Below, piece after piece: positions 8,236-20,105 of a DNA stretch of 64,000 nucleotides. Source of the stretch: Diadophis punctatus similis (taxonomy: Eukaryota > Chordata > Lepidosauria > Squamata > Dipsadidae); NCBI GenBank assembly GCA_023053685.1, contig JALIGW010000002.1:252539239-252603238 (forward strand). The letters are read 5' to 3'. The notes beneath the pieces were generated by a model that was not told where the DNA came from, searched no databases, and worked only from the letters and a program-made list of their open reading frames with translations. Each line of letters begins with the position of its first letter. Position 1 is the stretch's first letter. The position numbers were made by a program, and so were the translations under genes.

Positions 8236-11200
8236 CATCTAAAAACATTTTATTACAATTTAAAAACCATTCATACATGGGGGAATCGTCTCTTCACCCC
8301 GCCTGCCAGAAGAGCCATGTTTTTACTGCCTTGCGGAAGGCCAGTAGGGTGGGGATAGTCCGGATCTCTGGTGGGAGTTGGTTCCAGAGAGATGGGGCTC
8401 CCACAGAGAAAGCCTTCCCCCGTGGGCCCACCAACCGGCATTGTTTGGCTGACGGGACCCGGAGGAGGCCCACTCTGTGGGACCTAACTGGTCGAAGGGA
8501 GGTATGTGGCAGGATGCGGTCCCGAAGGTAACCTGGCCCTGAGCCATGTAGGGCTTTAAAAGTCAAAACCAACACCTTAAATTGCGACCGGAGACTAATG
8601 GGCAGCCAATGCAGCTGGCGGAGGATGGGTGTTATGTGGGTGTATCTCGGTACACCCACCACAGCTCGCGCAGCTGCATTCTGTACCAATTGTAGTCTCC
8701 GGATGCTCTTTGAGGGTAGCCCCATGTAGAGCGCGTTACAGTAGTCGAGCCGTGAGGTGACAAGGGCATAAGTGACTGTGAGCAAAGCCTCCCTCTCCAA
8801 GTAGGGTCGCAATTGGTGCACAAGACAGATCTGTGCAAAGGTCCCCCTAGCCACAGCTGAAAGATGTTGCTCCAATTTAAGCTGTGGGTTTAGGAGAACA
8901 CCCAAATTGCGAACCTGTTCTGCGGGAGTCAATTTTTCTCCCCCGAGAACCAAGGAGGGGCAGTTGACATAGTTCTTGGGGGGCAATATCCAGAGCCACT
9001 CAGTCTTGTCTGGGTTAAGCCTGAGTCTATTCACTCCCATCCAGACCCTCACATCTTCCAGGCACGGGGTGGAGACGTATAACTGGGTATCATCAGCATA
9101 CTGCTGATAACTCACCCCGTGTCGTCGGATGATCTCACCCAGCGGTTTCATGTCAATGTTAAACAGGATGGGCGAGAGGACCGAGCCCTGTGGCACCCCG
9201 TAACCAGGGGCCTAGGGGCTGATCTCTGCCCTCCTGTCAACACCGATTGCGTCCTGTCGGAGAGGTAGGAGGAGAACCACCGAAGAATGGTGCCCCCCAC
9301 TCCCACCTCTCCAAGATGACGCAGAAGGATACCATGGTCGATGGTATCGAAAGCCTCTGAGAGGTCAAGTAACACCAAAGTGGAGGAATGACCCCCATCT
9401 TGGGCTCGCCAGAGATCATCCATCAGAGCGACCAAAGCAGTCTCTGTACTGTAGCCATGCCTGAAACCCGACTGAAAGGGATCTAGATAATCAGTGTCCT
9501 CCAATAACCGCAGGAGTTGGAGCCACACCACTTTCTCAACAACTTTACCCACGAAGGGTAAGTTGGAGACTGGACGGAAGTTCTTTAAATCCGCTGGGTC
9601 CAGGGAAGGCTTCTTGAGGAGGGGCCTCACCACCGCAGCTTTTAAGGGCTGCGGGACGGACCCCTCTCTCAAAGATGCGATCACAACAGCCTGGAGCCAG
9701 CCACGTGTCATTTCCCTGCTAGCCGAAACCAGCCAGGAGGGACACGGGTCCAATAAACAAGTGGAGGCGCTCATCGCTCCTATGGCCTTGTCCACATCCT
9801 CAGGAGTGATAGGCTCAAACTCCTCCCATGTAACAGGACTAAGACTCACCCCCGTCATCTCGGCCTGCCCTGTCCAAATGGAGTCCAGGTCTGTCCGAAT
9901 CTGAGTGACTTTGTCCGCCAGAAACTGAGAAAATTCCTCAGCTCTGCCCTGCAAGGGCTCTTCGGCCCACTCCTTTGCAAGAAGGGAGTGCGTCACCCTG
10001 AACAGGGCGGTTGGGCGGGAGTCGGCGGACGCAATAAGGGCGGGAAAATGCGAGCATTTTGCCGCCCGTATCGCCACTAAGTAAGACTTAATGCAAGTTC
10101 TTAAAAGTGTTCGGTCAGATTCAGCTTTACTAGCCCTCCATCGTCGCTCTAGGCGTCTCTTTAGGCGCTTCATCTCCCGGAGTTCCTCAGTAAACCAAGG
10201 AGCCCTCCTGGATCTGCTGCCACGGAGAGGCCGCAAAGGCGCAATCTGATCTAAAGCCCCTGTCGCTGCCCGATTCCAGGCAGCCACTAGGGCCTCAGAT
10301 GAATTGTGTACTAGGGATTCAGGTATTTCCCCAAGTTCCCTCTGAAATCCTTCGGATTCCATTAGGCGCCTGGGGCAGAACCACTTAATCGGTCCCGCCT
10401 CCTTGCGGTGGGGGAGTGGTGCCATGAAATCCAACCTCAGAAGGAAATGATCTGACCACGACAAGGGTACTGTGACTAAACCCCTCAGCCTCAGATCATC
10501 TCTCCACTGCCCCGAGAGAAACACAAGGTCAAGTGTGTGACCACCCTCATGAGTCGGACCCTGAACTACTTGGGTCAGGTCCATGGTTGTCATGGAAGCC
10601 ATGAACTCCTGGACTGCCTCCGAGGTTTCGCCGGGCGATGACAGGTTAAAGTCCCCCAGCACCATCAACCTGGGGAACTCAGTCGCCAGCCTGGCTATCG
10701 CCTCGAGCAGAACAGGCAGGGCCTTCACCACGCAGCTAGGAGGCAAGTACGTTAGCAGAAGGCCCACCTGCACCCCTAAGCCTAACTTCAGAAGGAGCGT
10801 CTCACACCCAACAATCTCCGGGGCAGGGATCCTTCGAGGACATAGATTTTGGCGAGCTATAATAGCCACTCCTCCACCCCATCCCTGGGGTCGCGGCTGA
10901 TGCTGAACTGAGAACCCGTCTGGGCACATCTCGGAGAGGGGAACCCCCCCTCCTGGCCCAGCCAGGTCTCAGTAATACATGCCAGGTCAGCCCACTCCTC
11001 CAGGATTAGATCCCGGACAAGGGGGGCCTTGTTAGTGATCGACCTGGCATTCAACAGCAGCAGCTTGAGCCCAGGGCCCTGACATCCCTGGTTACCAGGT
11101 ACTCGGGCTGAGCTAGATGGAACCAGATCAGAGGGGCCAGAACAAGGAATCGCTTGTAAACAGCGAATTCTCGTTCCCCGAGAGCGGCCTACCCCTCTGC

Positions 11201-12540
11201 TCCCGGCATACCTGCCCCTCCCTGTAATGACCGTAATGCTCCCACTCTCTATCCCACCAGAGATCCCCTCCCCTCCCCCAGTGGTCCCCCCCACTCCCGG
11301 CAGGCCATGCACTCCATTCGTACTGGGCCTGGGGTGGGGCCAAACCCCCCCTCCGCTTCTGTTTCCACACTCAGCGAAGGAGGGCAGGACCCCCGCCCCA
11401 GGCTCCCTCTTTCCCACAAAAATCATCTACAAATTTTCAGTCACACTCCGTCCAGTCAGCCATATACAACTCACACATATAATCCATCCATCTATTCCCA
11501 CCCCCCTGGAGGTAGGAAAAAATGTAAAACAAGCAAGGGTGAAAATCAGTTAAAATCACTTTGCACGTATGGAGAGTACATGAATGCCGGTCTCCCAACT
11601 GGTCTGATGAATAATTCTTCCAGTTTTAATCTAGCGCTTCCGCTCTTCCTCCTAATATTTACACCAAGGCTGGAAGTAGTTCTTGGTGAAGCTTTTACGT
11701 TTCTCTGTAATTGTCCCCCGTTTCTCGTCACAGTACTAGTAGTAACAGGGCTTTTTATAGATATAATTCCCGCAGAGGTTCCAAAGCTGTCATATAGTCC
11801 TCCAGCTTCACTCAGCCAGCTCACATCGGTCCCGAAGGGCCTCATAAGGCTGAGAGAGGTTTTAAGAGTCGATCTCAGCTGGAGGCAGCCTCGTGGAGAC
11901 AAAGATGGCGGTGGCCGAACTGAGCGGGAAACACCGCTCCAAACGGGGAAATGGCGACCGCGCCCCAAGAGAAGGGCACCACACCCAAGGTGGGAGCCAG
12001 CCAGTGCAGTTGAAAAAACACATAAAAAGCCCCCAGGAACGAGTCAGTCCCCAGAAACGGCTCAGATTGATTTGGCCAAGAGGGGTCTCGTAATCGCAGC
12101 CATGCCGCCAAACAGAGAAAGAAAATGCCATAATGATCAGAAAGGCGGCAGCCGTTTCAACACGAAGAGTCACTGGAGCCTCAGACCGGCTAACCTCAGT
12201 CTGGCCAGTCGCTTTAAAGTTTGAAATAGGCAGTCGTAGAGTTGAACGTCCTCGTACCGGTCAATGCTATCTCGTGATCGGGAGCTAGACTGTAACTCGC
12301 TTCCACACAAATCACCGTCCCACAAAGTGCCGGTTAAAATATGGGGCGTATCAGCAGATGGACAATCGCCCCACGTCTCTGACCGGTAAACGTTCTTAGC
12401 ACACAGTTTTCTAGGCCACTGCCCTTCGGTTTCTTCTACCCACACAGTACCTCTCGCATTGTTTCTGCTCTCCGACGCCGCACCCGCTACCATAATGGCA
12501 GCCGTACTTTTTTCAGCCTGGAGCTTGCGAGTTCCCCCAG
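8236..12540 (-). mobile_element. L2-clade LINE, nearly full length but 3'-truncated
   Basis: The minus-strand element has a long 5' region (about 11430-12540), an endonuclease-reverse transcriptase ORF (8294-11426) and part of the 3' UTR. It lacks the conserved last ~100 bases (the GCCGCCC segment and AAATA tail) seen in the copy at 27918-31131. Relative to units B-D, about 320 bases of unit sequence (22004-22323 in B) are missing at the insertion, including decayed fingers. No target duplication is visible. The 5' region contains GCCATTATGG, a YY1-like site, near 12490, and no second ORF that I recognise. Confidence 0.8.
8294..11426 (-). pseudogene. L2 ORF2 (endonuclease-reverse transcriptase), frameshifted
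   Basis: The protein would nick target DNA and reverse-transcribe the LINE RNA. The endonuclease part (10857-11426 and the start of the next frame) has LNARSITNKA, ITETWLG and VLGDFN motifs. The reverse transcriptase has LVLLDLSEAFDTIDHG and, after a frameshift near 9190, YADDTQLY with both catalytic aspartates. A second frameshift lies near 10900. The C-terminal part ends in a [13 protein letters not shown] sequence. The motif AFDTIDHGILL and the [14 protein letters not shown] block place it in the L2 clade rather than the CR1 clade proper. The copy is dead because of the frameshifts, but most of its length is preserved, so it is fairly young. Confidence 0.88.
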
Positions 12541-12588
12541 TCCTCTGGTGTATCAGCAGTTTGGAATTTTGACAGTCTGGACACTCAG

Positions 12589-12822
<234 letters not shown>

Positions 12823-14949
12823 TTATAGACACTCACATGGTTTCTCTCCTGTGTGAGTCCTCTGGTGTATCACCAGGTTAGAGTTCTGACTGAAACTTTT
12901 CCCACAATCCAGACACTCATATGGTTTCTCTCCTGTGTGAGTCCTCTGGTGTATCACCAGGTTAGAGTTCTGACTGAAACTTTTCCCACAATCTAGACAC
13001 TCATATGGTTTCTCTCCTGTGTGAGTCCTCTGGTGTATCACCAGGTTAGAGTTCTGACTGAAACTTTTCCCACAATCTGGACACTCATACGGTTTCTCCC
13101 CAGTGTGAGTTCTCTGGTGCATAACTAAGTAGGCATTATGACTGAAACTTTTACCACAGTATAAACACTCATGTGGTTTCTCTCCTGTGTGAGTCCTCTG
13201 GTGTTTTACTAGTTCAGAATTCCTACCGAAAGATTTCCCACAATCTAAACACTCATATGGTTTCTCCCCAGTGAGAGTGCTCTGGTGTATAACTAAGTTG
13301 GAATTAATACTAAAGTTTTTCGCACAATCTGGACACTCATACGGTTTCTCCCCAGTGTGAGTCCTCTGGTGTATAACTAAGTTGGAATTAACACTAAAGT
13401 TTTTCCCACAATCTGGACACTCATACGGTTTCTCCCCAGTGTGAGTCCTCTGGTGTATCACCAGGTTAGAGTTCTGACTGAAACTTTTCCCACAATCTGG
13501 ACAGTCATACGGTTTCTCCCCAGTGTGAGTTCTCTGGTGTATAACTAAGTAGGAACTATGACTGAAACTTTTCCCACAATCTGGACACTCATATGGTTTT
13601 TCTCCTGTGTGAGTCCTCTGGTGTGTAACTAAGTTGCCATTATGACTAAAGCTTTTTCCACAATCTGGACAGTCATATGGTTTCTCCCCAGTGTGAGTTC
13701 TCTGGTGTATAACTAAGTCGGAATTATGACTGAAACTTTTACCACAGTATACACATTCATGTGGTTTCTCTCCTCTGTGAGTCCTCTGGTGTTTTACTAG
13801 TTCAGAATTCCTACTGAAAGCTTTCCCACAATCTAAACACTCATATGGTTTCTCCCCATTGTGAGTTCTCTGGTGTATAACTAACTTGGAATTAAGACGA
13901 AAGCTTTTCCCACAATCTGTACACTCATGTCTCTCTCCTGTGTGAATCCTCTGGTGTTTCACCAGTTCATAATTCCTACAGAAAGCTTTCCCACAATCTA
14001 AACACTCATATGGTTTCTCCCCAGTGTGAGTTCGCTGGTGTATAACTAACTTGGAATTCTGACGAAAGCTTTTCCCACAATCTGGACACTCATATGGTTT
14101 CTCTCCTGTGTGAGTCCTCTGGTGTTTCACTAGGTCAGAATTCCTAGCGAAAGCTTTCCCACAAACTGGACATTCATATGGTTTCTCTCCTGTGTGAGTT
14201 CTCTGGTGTTTCACTAGGTCATAATTCCTAGTGAAATCTTTCCCACAAACTGGACATTCATATGGTTTCTCTCCTGTGTGAGTTCTCTGGTGTATAACTA
14301 ACTGGTAATTATAATGAAAGCTTTTCCCACAATCTGGACATTCATATGGTTTCTCTCCTGTATGAGTTCTCTGGTGTATCACCAGGTTGGAATTTTTACT
14401 GAAACTTTTCCCACAATCCAGACACTCATATGGTTTCTCCCCAGTGTGAGTTCGCTGGTGTACAACTAACTTGGAATTATAACGAAAGCTTTTCCCACAA
14501 TCCGGACACACATATGGTTTCTCTCCTGTGTGAGTACTTTGGTGTCTCACCAGATGGGAATTTTCACTGAAACTTTTCCCACAATCCAGACACTCATATG
14601 GTTTCTCCCCAGTGTGAGTTTGCTGGTGTATAACTAACTTGGAATTATGATGAAAGCTTTTCCCACAATCCGGACACTCATATGGTTTCTCTCCTGTGTG
14701 AGTCCTCTGGTGTATCACCAGGTGGGCATGCTTACTAAACTTTTTGGCACACTGTGGGCACTGGTAGGGCTTTTCTCCAGTATGGGTTCTTTTATGCTCA
14801 GAAAGTTGGGAAGGATAGCGAAAGACTTTGCCACATTCGGGGCATTTATATGGTTTTTCGCCAGTGTGGATTCTCTGATGCATAATCAGCTCTGATTTGC
14901 AATCTGTGCTTTTCCCACAATATGCATAGTTGTGGAACTTTTCCATCAT
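12823..14949 (-). CDS. ZNF-A: poly-C2H2 zinc-finger protein, truncated C terminus
   Basis: A 708-residue frame with about 24 C2H2 fingers (C-x2-C-x12-H-x3-H, TGEKPYEC linkers), 28 residues each. It is preceded by one degenerate finger lacking its first Cys (YAYCGK). Such proteins are nuclear and bind DNA in sequence-specific fashion; targets cannot be read from here. The start is the ATGATGGAAAAG shared by all four paralogues, but an upstream exon may supply more residues. No KRAB, SCAN or BTB domain is seen. Finger 20 has Leu for its last His (HQSTL), so it is probably non-functional. A TAA at 12823-12825 replaces a TAC-like codon in the paralogues and removes the last fingers. The 3' side is disrupted by an L2 insertion. 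It may still encode a shorter protein or be an early pseudogene. Confidence 0.85.
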   Translation of the reverse strand: MMEKFHNYAYCGKSTDCKSELIMHQRIHTGEKPYKCPECGKVFRYPSQLSEHKRTHTGEKPYQCPQCAKKFSKHAHLVIHQRTHTGEKPYECPDCGKSFHHNSKLVIHQQTHTGEKPYECLDCGKSFSENSHLVRHQSTHTGEKPYVCPDCGKSFRYNSKLVVHQRTHTGEKPYECLDCGKSFSKNSNLVIHQRTHTGEKPYECPDCGKSFHYNYQLVIHQRTHTGEKPYECPVCGKDFTRNYDLVKHQRTHTGEKPYECPVCGKAFARNSDLVKHQRTHTGEKPYECPDCGKSFRQNSKLVIHQRTHTGEKPYECLDCGKAFCRNYELVKHQRIHTGERHECTDCGKSFRLNSKLVIHQRTHNGEKPYECLDCGKAFSRNSELVKHQRTHRGEKPHECVYCGKSFSHNSDLVIHQRTHTGEKPYDCPDCGKSFSHNGNLVTHQRTHTGEKPYECPDCGKSFSHSSYLVIHQRTHTGEKPYDCPDCGKSFSQNSNLVIHQRTHTGEKPYECPDCGKNFSVNSNLVIHQRTHTGEKPYECPDCAKNFSINSNLVIHQSTLTGEKPYECLDCGKSFGRNSELVKHQRTHTGEKPHECLYCGKSFSHNAYLVMHQRTHTGEKPYECPDCGKSFSQNSNLVIHQRTHTGEKPYECLDCGKSFSQNSNLVIHQRTHTGEKPYECLDCGKSFSQNSNLVIHQRTHTGEKPCECL

Positions 14950-15734
14950 TGATAGTCTTAGATTCTTGAGGTGGTCAAAAATATTTGTGCTCTCTTCTTG
15001 GATGGTTCAAGCAGTTTGTTTCCTCACAGGGTGAGGCCTGCATTATTGTCTGGAATGAGCGCTTCCTCCCCACAGACTTCTAGATCTTTCCTCTTTTTCT
15101 GAATCTGGAAATGTTCCACCTTTCTTTTTTTATATAATGTTTCTTTGAGTTCCACATACAATGGTTTATCAGTTCAAAGCTCTTTTCCTATTTTTTTCTC
15201 TTGTCTCTTTCTGGAAAGAGAAGAGTTTTGTGGTTATCTGGAGAAAAGATGTTGTTTACCAGATGTACTGGATTCACTTTCCTTTTTAAAGCTGCTTCTG
15301 ATTCTCTGCCGCCTAGAAGGCTCTTTTTGGCATTCCCTTCGCCTATAAGATTCACATAAAACAGATACTTTAGTTACTCTTGCAAGATGTGAAAACAAGA
15401 AAAAAAGCATACATAACAATGAAAAAGCAAACATGCCAAACATCTCGATTAACCACTGCCATTCATTATGACACATAAAAGACTAAGTTCAAATCTTCAG
15501 ACAACCATGAAATTCTATCAGAGATTGTCAGCACTGCAAATTGTTATAATCATATAGATACCTGGAAATACTGAGGATAGGAACACGGATACACATATAT
15601 TCACAAAAATTACAGAAATACACCCTCTATCTGTTTGTACCATATGTATGAATGTAGAAACTCCATGTTTATTTTCTGTCTACAAAATGAAATAGGTACA
15701 GTATGTGAGCATTAACAGAAGAAAGGCCCATACA
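14950..15734 (-). other. 5' flank of the ZNF-A coding exon with likely splice acceptor
   Basis: Shared by all four units. On the minus strand a pyrimidine-rich run, CTTCTCTTTCCAG, at about 15211-15224 is a good 3' splice site. It would pair with the donor of the GC-rich exon 1 at 17250. Between it and the ATG is a conserved stretch with a VELKETL...KKRKVEHFQIQ-like frame that has no ATG and differs by small indels between units. It is either untranslated exon or decayed coding sequence. The remainder (15225-15734) is AT-rich with no gene. Confidence 0.5.
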
Positions 15735-16470
15735 CTAACGCTGAAAGTTTAGGGAACAAACAGGGTGAACTTGAAGTATTAGTACATACTGTATAGGCAG
15801 ATATGATATAGTTGCCATTACTGAAACTTGCTGGTATGAAACTCATCACTGGAATGTCCTGATAGAGGGATATAAACTATTCAAGAGAAACAGACCTCAC
15901 AAAAGAGGAGGTGGAGTTGCATTATATATCAAAGATCACTACATCTCTACAGAGAAACGCAAAACCAAGGATGAAATCCTCCTAGAATCCATATGGGCCA
16001 ATATAAAAGGAAAGAAAAATGACATTGCTATAGGAATATACTACAGGCCACCCAACCAAGCAGAAGAAATGGATGAACTCTTTGCTAATCAATTAACAAT
16101 TATATGTAGGAAACATACTACATTAGTAATGGGAGACTTTAACTACCCTGATATCAACTGGGAGACAAATTCAGCATGATTGCATAAAGATCTCTCTGAT
16201 AAACTGAAAGACAAAAAGGATAAGTACAAGAAATGGAAAGAGGGACACATAACTGAGACAGAATATCAGCAGGTAGCCCACATCTTCAAAGATGAATTCA
16301 GGAAAGAAAAGCTCAGAATGAACAAAGACTTGCAACTATAGTCAAAGACAATAAAAATTTGTTCCTTTCAACATATAAATAACAAAAAAAGTCAAGGAAA
16401 CAGTCAGTTCACTAAAATGAAACTATTGCCCAACCAACCAAAAATATAACTGTAAAAGATAGACTCAAAA
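15735..16470 (+). mobile_element. CR1 LINE fragment (endonuclease domain and linker)
   Basis: The translation shows ITETCWYE, RGGGVALYIKDHY, IGIYYRPPNQ and MGDFNYPDINWE, the motifs of a CR1-type apurinic endonuclease. A charged linker follows from 16200. Stops and a deletion near 16180 break it. The same fragment is in units B and C, so it predates the duplications. Confidence 0.85.
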
Positions 16471-16724
16471 TACAAATTAAAATAAGTAAGAAAATGGTAA
16501 GAAAACCCCTGACATTGATGAATATTTCCAGAGTACTAAGATTTCAGCCTAGAAAATTCCCAGGCTGCTGGGGCAAAACACTTGGAGGTCATTAGATTGC
16601 AGGCTGGAAGCTGATCTAAAGATTCAATTTTAATTTTATTCTTTCCTCTTGATTTACGGGGGAGGGGGAGCTTTTATTTTACTCACAAAAGGGAACACAT
16701 AGAATGCAGAGTCCATAAAGAGTC
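16471..16724. other. Noncoding unit sequence
   Basis: No gene seen. Homologous to 4561-4861 and 26220-26470, and in part to 47970-48070. Confidence 0.7.
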
Positions 16725-17062
16725 TCAGTCATCCAGGTCATGGTTGTCCCAAAGATGCTTTTTTTCAAGAGGCAACTGGACTTCCTTGTTTTTTTCTTTT
16801 GAAGATGTTTCGCTTCTCATCCAAAAGGATTCTTCAGCTCTGACAGGATAGTGTGGAATGGAAGGAGTTATGTTTATATTGTATATATATATAAAGGATA
16901 CAAATGACCAACTGTTTGCAAGGAATATAAATCCTTCCATTCCCCAGTATCCTGTCAGAGCTGAAGAAGTTTCTTGGATGAGAAGCGAAACATCTTCAAA
17001 AGGAAAAACTAGGAAGTCCAGTTGCTTCCTGAAAAAGCCCCTTTGGGACATAGATTGCAGAG
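16725..17062. repeat. Head-to-head inverted repeat, unit A copy
   Basis: Same arrangement as 4862-5200: two opposed arms around a TA-rich centre, immediately upstream of the exon-1 block. Confidence 0.7.
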
Positions 17063-17250
17063 TATATTCCGAGTCGAACTGATGCATTTTAACAATAGAA
17101 ATAGCAAAAGGATAAAAACATTTGGGGAGAGAAAGAACATGCAGCAGCAGCCATGTTTCACCCTCCTTGCTTCCTCTGCTTCCAGGCCGTGGAGGAAAGC
17201 AAAGGGCCAGACTTGCTCCTGGCTTCTCCTCCGACCTGCCCTCCACTCAC

Positions 17251-17350
17251 CTCCCAGGAGCCGCTTCCACCCTTCAAGCGGAGTCTCGGCCGACGCTATC
17301 ATCATCAGTGGTCAGCCGGAAGAGGAAGTTCCTCTGTCCTTCGCCTCCTC
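17251..17350 (-). promoter_or_regulatory. Presumed noncoding exon 1 and promoter of ZNF-A
   Basis: On the minus strand, adjacent ETS-like cores (AACTTCCTCTTCCGG) are followed by a purine- and GC-rich stretch ending CTCCTGGGAG and the donor GTGAGT (17250 downward). It lies about 2.3 kb upstream of the ZNF-A ATG and is conserved in units B and C and in the two orphan copies. This is the usual layout of vertebrate zinc-finger genes (noncoding exon 1, finger array in the last exon). Transcription is inferred, not shown. Confidence 0.55.
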
Positions 17351-17599
17351 TCCTCCACATCCTCTCTAGCAATCCACTACTCTATTTTTTCAATTCCTTC
17401 CAGCTCAAGCCTCTACCCCCCCCCTCCCCAGTAGACTAGGGCTAGGCAATGCCATTATTGTATTGTATTCACTGCTTTCTAGGCACGAGTTACTGCTTCT
17501 CTGTAGAGCGCCATCTAGTGACATAAGGCTGAAAAAACAAGCTCGTTCCATTTCCACTCTAAGCTAACCACAGGCTGCAAGATCCGAGAATTAGCTTAA
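17351..17599. repeat. Distal unit flank, unit A
   Basis: Direct counterpart of 37300-37520 and inverted counterpart of 3700-3925, including a CCATCTAGTGACATAAGG segment. It is joined at about 17563 to the TTAGCTTAACC stretch also seen at 882-930. No gene. Confidence 0.75.
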
Positions 17600-18775
17600 C
17601 CACAAAAACTATGTATTTATTTTATTTTATTTATTTTATTTATTTGTCAAACCTGTACAGGATAATAGTTGTTTGTATAAACATAACAGATGTAAAAAGT
17701 ACCAATAATAGAGGACAATAGGTAGAGGTGGGTTCCTGCCGGAGCTGTCCATTGCACAGCTCTGGTAGGCAGCGGCCAATCATGCAATTTGCGCATGACT
17801 GCTCCGGAGCCCTCTGTGCCGGTCCGTCGCGCGTGTCGCCATATTTTTCTGTGATTTGGGCGATTTTGCTTCTGCGCATGCACGGAAACAAAATCGTGCC
17901 AAAATCTCACCCGCGCGCACGTCCCCTTGCATGATTTTGGCACGATTTTCCTTTCCCGCATGCGCAGAAGCAAAATTGTGCGAGGGGATGCGCGCACGTA
18001 CTGAGCACGCCCCCCCCCAAAGCGTGGAGATGCGTGCGCAGCCCACCGGCACCGGTAAGGAAACAACCCGCCACTGACAATAGGACAGGGACAGTAGGCA
18101 CAATGGTGTGCTTAAGTACTCCCCTTACAGACCTCTTAGAAATGGGGAGAGGTCTACTGTAGGCAGTCTAATGTTAAAAGTTTTGGCAGTTTGCGGAGGA
18201 AACCACAGACTCAGGTAGTGCATTCCAGGCATTGATCACTCTGTTGCTAAAGTCATATTTTCTGCAGTCGAGTTTAGAGCGGTTTACATGAAGTTTGAGT
18301 CTATTATGTGCTTGTGTATTGTTGCGGTTGACGCTGAAGTAATCATTGACAGGAAGGACTTTTTGATATATTATTTTATGAACTACATTTAGATCAGATC
18401 GGAGGCGACGTAGTTATAAATTGTCTAATCCCAACATTTCAAGTCTGGTGAAATAAGGTATTTTATTGCAAGCAGAGGAATGGAGGACTCTTCTAGTGAA
18501 ATATTTCTGGACTCTCTCGATTGCATTAATGTCTATTATGCAGTGCGGGTTCCAGACCGGTGAACTGTATTCCAGAATTGGTCTAACAAATGTTTTGTAT
18601 GCTCTGGTTAGCAGTGTAATATTGCCAGAGAAGAAACTACACAAGATTACATTAACAACTCTCAGAGCCTTTTTGGCAATGTTGTTACAGTGGGCTCTAC
18701 CACTTAGGTCGTTGGATATGAGTACTCCAAGGTCACTGACAGAGTGACAGTCATCTACAAGTTCATCTACAAGTA
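17600..18775 (-). pseudogene. CR1/L3-type LINE, 3' part of the reverse transcriptase ORF and 3' UTR
   Basis: The minus-strand translation at 18414-18644 gives AYKTFVRPILEYSSPVWNP and then ERVQKYFTRR, the conserved segment downstream of the RT core in CR1-like elements. Further down is a RVINAWNALPESVV-type C terminus, a 3' UTR and an AAATA-type tail at 17600-17650. It is 5'-truncated, carries stops, and is split at 17723-18076 by a MITE. The 3' end also occurs at 3494-3645. Confidence 0.75.
17723..18076. mobile_element. hAT-like MITE inserted in the LINE
   Basis: Ends are TAGAGGTGGGTT and the complement of CAGTGGCGGGTT, with a perfect 8-bp target duplication ACAATAGG at 17715-17722 and 18077-18084. 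The LINE 3' UTR continues exactly across it. The GCGCATGC palindromes inside match 140-573. Confidence 0.88.
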
Positions 18776-18799
18776 CTCTTTTAAGTCAAGGACTACCTA

Positions 18800-19499
18800 T
18801 ATCGGATGACTTCAAAAAATTCTGCATGAGCTGCCCTTGAAGAGCATCCAAAAGTTTTAGCTGGTAGAGAATGCAATGGCTGGATAAGCTATGTGTGTTT
18901 CTGAAGCAGCACATGTGACACCTCTGCTCCGTCAGCTGCCTTGGTTGCCAGTTTCCTTGCTGGTCCAGTTCAAGGTGCTGGTTTTGCCTTTGAAAGCCCT
19001 TCCTGGCATGGGACTGAGCTGAAGAACCGCCTTTCCCTGCTTATTTCAGCCTGCCTGATGACACCTGTCAAAGAAGACATGCGGCGGGCACCATCAGCTG
19101 GGAATCTGCATTTGGTGAATCTGAGAAACTACCTTCTCTGCTGTGGCCCCCACCTTATGGAATATCCTTTCCCCTGGAATGAGATTCATTCCACCCTTTT
19201 TGAGCTTCTGGAAGGCTCTCAAGACCTGGCTTCATCCTCAGGCCTGGGGCTCTAAGGCAATCTGAGATATGCTCAGATGGTTCAATTGCTGAGGTGGCCA
19301 TTTGCATCCATTTTATTGCCTAAGAAGGTTGTAGAGTTTTTTTTATATTACTTATTTCTTAGTATAGATTTTTACATTTTTATATATGTCATTTATATGC
19401 TTGTAGTTTTTAATCTGATTGTTATACATCGACCACCATTGCTTTTGTGGCGAGGGGGGGGCTATAGAAATTTCATTTATAAATAAATAATAAAAATGT
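18800..19499 (+). pseudogene. Old L2 LINE 3' end
   Basis: A decayed translation, AAHVTPLLRQLPWLPVS then QFKVLVLPLKALPG, matches the [25 protein letters not shown] block of the younger L2 copies here. It ends in an ATAAATAAATAATAA tail. Many stops; clearly older than the other L2 copies. A remnant of the TA-target MITE (AAGTCAAGGACTACC) lies just upstream at 18782-18798. Confidence 0.75.
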
Positions 19500-19724
19500 A
19501 AGTTTTTGAGGATGACTTTAGAATGGCTAAATTGAAGAAATAATAAAGAATGGATATAAATAAATAAAAATAAAGTAGGATTGAAACTGGGTGGAGGGAT
19601 TGGAAGGGGAAGTCAGGGTCAGATAACAAATACCTTATCAGTGAACAATAATGTGTTAAAACCCTATTGTGTTTCTTTACCCCTACTGGGATCCCTATTT
19701 GTATCAGATGCTTTTACTTTCCAC
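19500..19724. other. AT-rich sequence, nothing recognised
   Basis: No coding potential or known repeat was recognised between the L2 tail and the next unit remnant. Confidence 0.5.
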
Positions 19725-20105
19725 AATTTTAATTTTATTCTTTCCTCTTGATTGGGGGTGGGGAGCTTTTCTTTTACTCACAAAAGGGAACACATAGAAT
19801 GCAGAGTCCATAAAGAGTCTCAGTCATCCAGGTCATGGTTGTTCCAAAGATGCTTTTTTTCAAAAGGCAACTGGACTTTCTTGTTTTTTTCTTTTGAAGA
19901 CGTTTTGCTTCTCATCCAAAAAGCTTCTTCGGCTCTGACAGGATACTGGGGAATGGAAGGATTTATATTCCTTGCAAACAGTTGGTCATTTGAATCCTTT
20001 TTTATATATAAAATATAAATATAAATCCTTCCATTCCCCAATATCCTGTCAGAGCTGAAGAATCTTTTTGGATGAGAAGCGAAACATCTTCAAAAGAAAA
20101 AACAA
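19725..20105. repeat. Upstream remnant of an additional ZNF unit
   Basis: Matches 4757-5140 and 26376-26760, including both arms of the head-to-head inverted repeat. It stops where an L1 5' end begins, at the same base as the L1 in unit B. The corresponding zinc-finger exon is absent. Confidence 0.75.

Noticed and set aside
12823..14949. 84-bp periodic repeats as a satellite or CRISPR-like array
   Set aside because: The period is exactly one zinc finger plus linker and the frame is open; no spacers or cas genes, and the DNA is vertebrate.
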